This document shows, one piece after another, positions 11,826-12,489 of a stretch of DNA of 12,489 nt. A model generated the notes under the pieces. That model did no database searches and was not told the origin of the DNA. It saw only the letters and a program-made list of their open reading frames with translations. Position 1 is the first letter of the stretch. Every line of letters starts with the position of its first letter. Location of the stretch: NCBI GenBank assembly GCA_022560215.1, contig JADFTO010000056.1, positions 1-12,489 of the forward strand. The letters are read 5' to 3'. Position numbers and translations under genes: made by a program. This DNA comes from Pseudomonadota bacterium. Lineage in GTDB: Bacteria; Pseudomonadota; Alphaproteobacteria; Rhodospirillales; 2-02-FULL-58-16.

Positions 11826-12489
11826 ATGAATGATCCAATAGATCTAAAAACGATCGCCTCGATACCCTTGTTTTCCACGGCTCCAACCGAGGCGTTGGAA
11901 AAAGTTCGGCTGGCGGCTTCCGTCCAGCCCCTCGATGTGGGGCAAACGTTGTTCGATGAAGGCGAAGCGTCGCGGGAGGTCTATTTTATTCTCGAAGGAA
12001 GGGTCCGTATCTACTGTTATTCTCACGAAGACCGCGATGTAGCCTTGGTGGACTTCGAAACCGGCGGATGTTTCGGCGAACTCGCCGCTTTGGATGGACA
12101 GTCGCGTACGGGGCGGGCGGAAGCGCTGGAACCAACGAGGCTTATGAAACTGGATCACATCGTCTTCAATGATCTTGTTCAGAAACACAAAGAGATAGCC
12201 AATCAGGTGATATTGAGGCTCGTCGGTATTATCCGGCAGGTTGATGCTCGTGTTGCCGACATCGGCGTGCTGTCCGATAACGTGCGTCTATGTCGAGAAT
12301 TATTGCGTCTGGCGCAACTCGCCAACGAGATTTCATCTGTCTGGGTTATTCCGCTGCTCCCAAAACATGAGGAACTGGCGAAGCAAGCCAACATCAGTGT
12401 GCAAATGGTGACCGAGACTATGGTGTGGCTGAAGAGCGAGGAGATTATCACCCGCCGACCGGAGGCACCGAGGTCCATCGTCATCAAGG
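11826..12489 (+). CDS. Crp/Fnr-family transcriptional regulator (3' end beyond the window)
   Basis: At least 221 residues are visible from ATG 11826, with AGG at 11813-11815 about 10 nt upstream. Residues about 10-125 form a cyclic-nucleotide-binding-type beta-roll: GQTLFDEGEASREVYFILEG (39-58) and FGELAALDG (83-91) with R94, the phosphate-binding cassette arrangement of Crp-like proteins, though the usual RSA/RTA is RTG here. A dimerisation helix follows (about 110-150), then a winged helix-turn-helix (about 180-212; HEELAKQANI, then SVQMVTETMVWLKSEEII). The usual recognition-helix residues S-R-E-x-V-x-R are S-V-Q-M-V-T-E, so the normal DNA-contacting Arg, Glu and Arg are all replaced. No N-terminal cysteine cluster of the Fnr type is present. 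Base composition is lower in GC than the genes to the left. Target genes are unknown. Confidence 0.88.
   Translation, partial: MNDPIDLKTIASIPLFSTAPTEALEKVRLAASVQPLDVGQTLFDEGEASREVYFILEGRVRIYCYSHEDRDVALVDFETGGCFGELAALDGQSRTGRAEALEPTRLMKLDHIVFNDLVQKHKEIANQVILRLVGIIRQVDARVADIGVLSDNVRLCRELLRLAQLANEISSVWVIPLLPKHEELAKQANISVQMVTETMVWLKSEEIITRRPEAPRSIVIK

Noticed and set aside
1..12489. CRISPR arrays, tRNA or rRNA genes, phage or toxin-antitoxin modules
   Set aside because: No regularly spaced repeats, no cloverleaf or rRNA signatures, and no small gene pairs of those families were seen on either strand.

Overview
The window looks like the chromosome of a GC-rich Gram-negative bacterium, most likely an alphaproteobacterium of Rhodospirillales type. 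That placement is inferred from gene style, codon use and the kind of intergenic repeat, not from a marker gene. Dense, short-spaced operons alternate with insertion-sequence scars, so this is a metabolically important locus that has been worked over by mobile DNA.

Region 1 (about 114-5574, + strand) is a five-gene operon for two 2-oxoacid:ferredoxin oxidoreductases in tandem. The first is an indolepyruvate-type enzyme: IorA, followed by an IorB whose C-terminus carries an 8-cysteine ferredoxin domain. The second is a 2-oxoglutarate-type enzyme (KorA, KorB, KorC) that lacks a separate KorD ferredoxin subunit. The ferredoxin tail on IorB sits exactly where korD would be expected, so the two enzymes may share one electron-transfer subunit.

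Region 2 (5527-5932) is a scar zone. The end of korC runs into what looks like the left end of an IS6-family element, which keeps only the first 22 codons of its transposase. It is followed by a biotin-carrier gene broken by a frameshifting internal deletion of about 32 nt.

Region 3 (5948-8624, + strand) holds a well-preserved biotin carboxylase (AccC type), a 71-residue protein resembling the tail of class-V aminotransferases, and a low-specificity L-threonine aldolase. The carboxylase has no intact carrier or carboxyltransferase in view.

Region 4 (8682-8946) is a 265-bp element with 32-bp terminal inverted repeats, strong internal hairpins and a possible TAA target duplication. It resembles a MITE and separates the + strand genes from a convergent - strand pair.

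Region 5 (9088-11210, - strand) is a two-gene cassette: a phosphonopyruvate decarboxylase-like ThDP enzyme followed by a 3-hydroxyisobutyrate/6-phosphogluconate-type dehydrogenase with a DUF1932-like C-terminus. Together they suggest decarboxylation of a 2-oxoacid to an aldehyde followed by a redox step.

Region 6 (11211-12489) begins with about 600 nt without an intact gene. It contains an 11-bp inverted repeat and an apparent LysR-family C-terminal remnant. It ends with a Crp/Fnr-family regulator that runs off the window and has an unusual recognition helix. I saw no rRNA, tRNA or CRISPR array.
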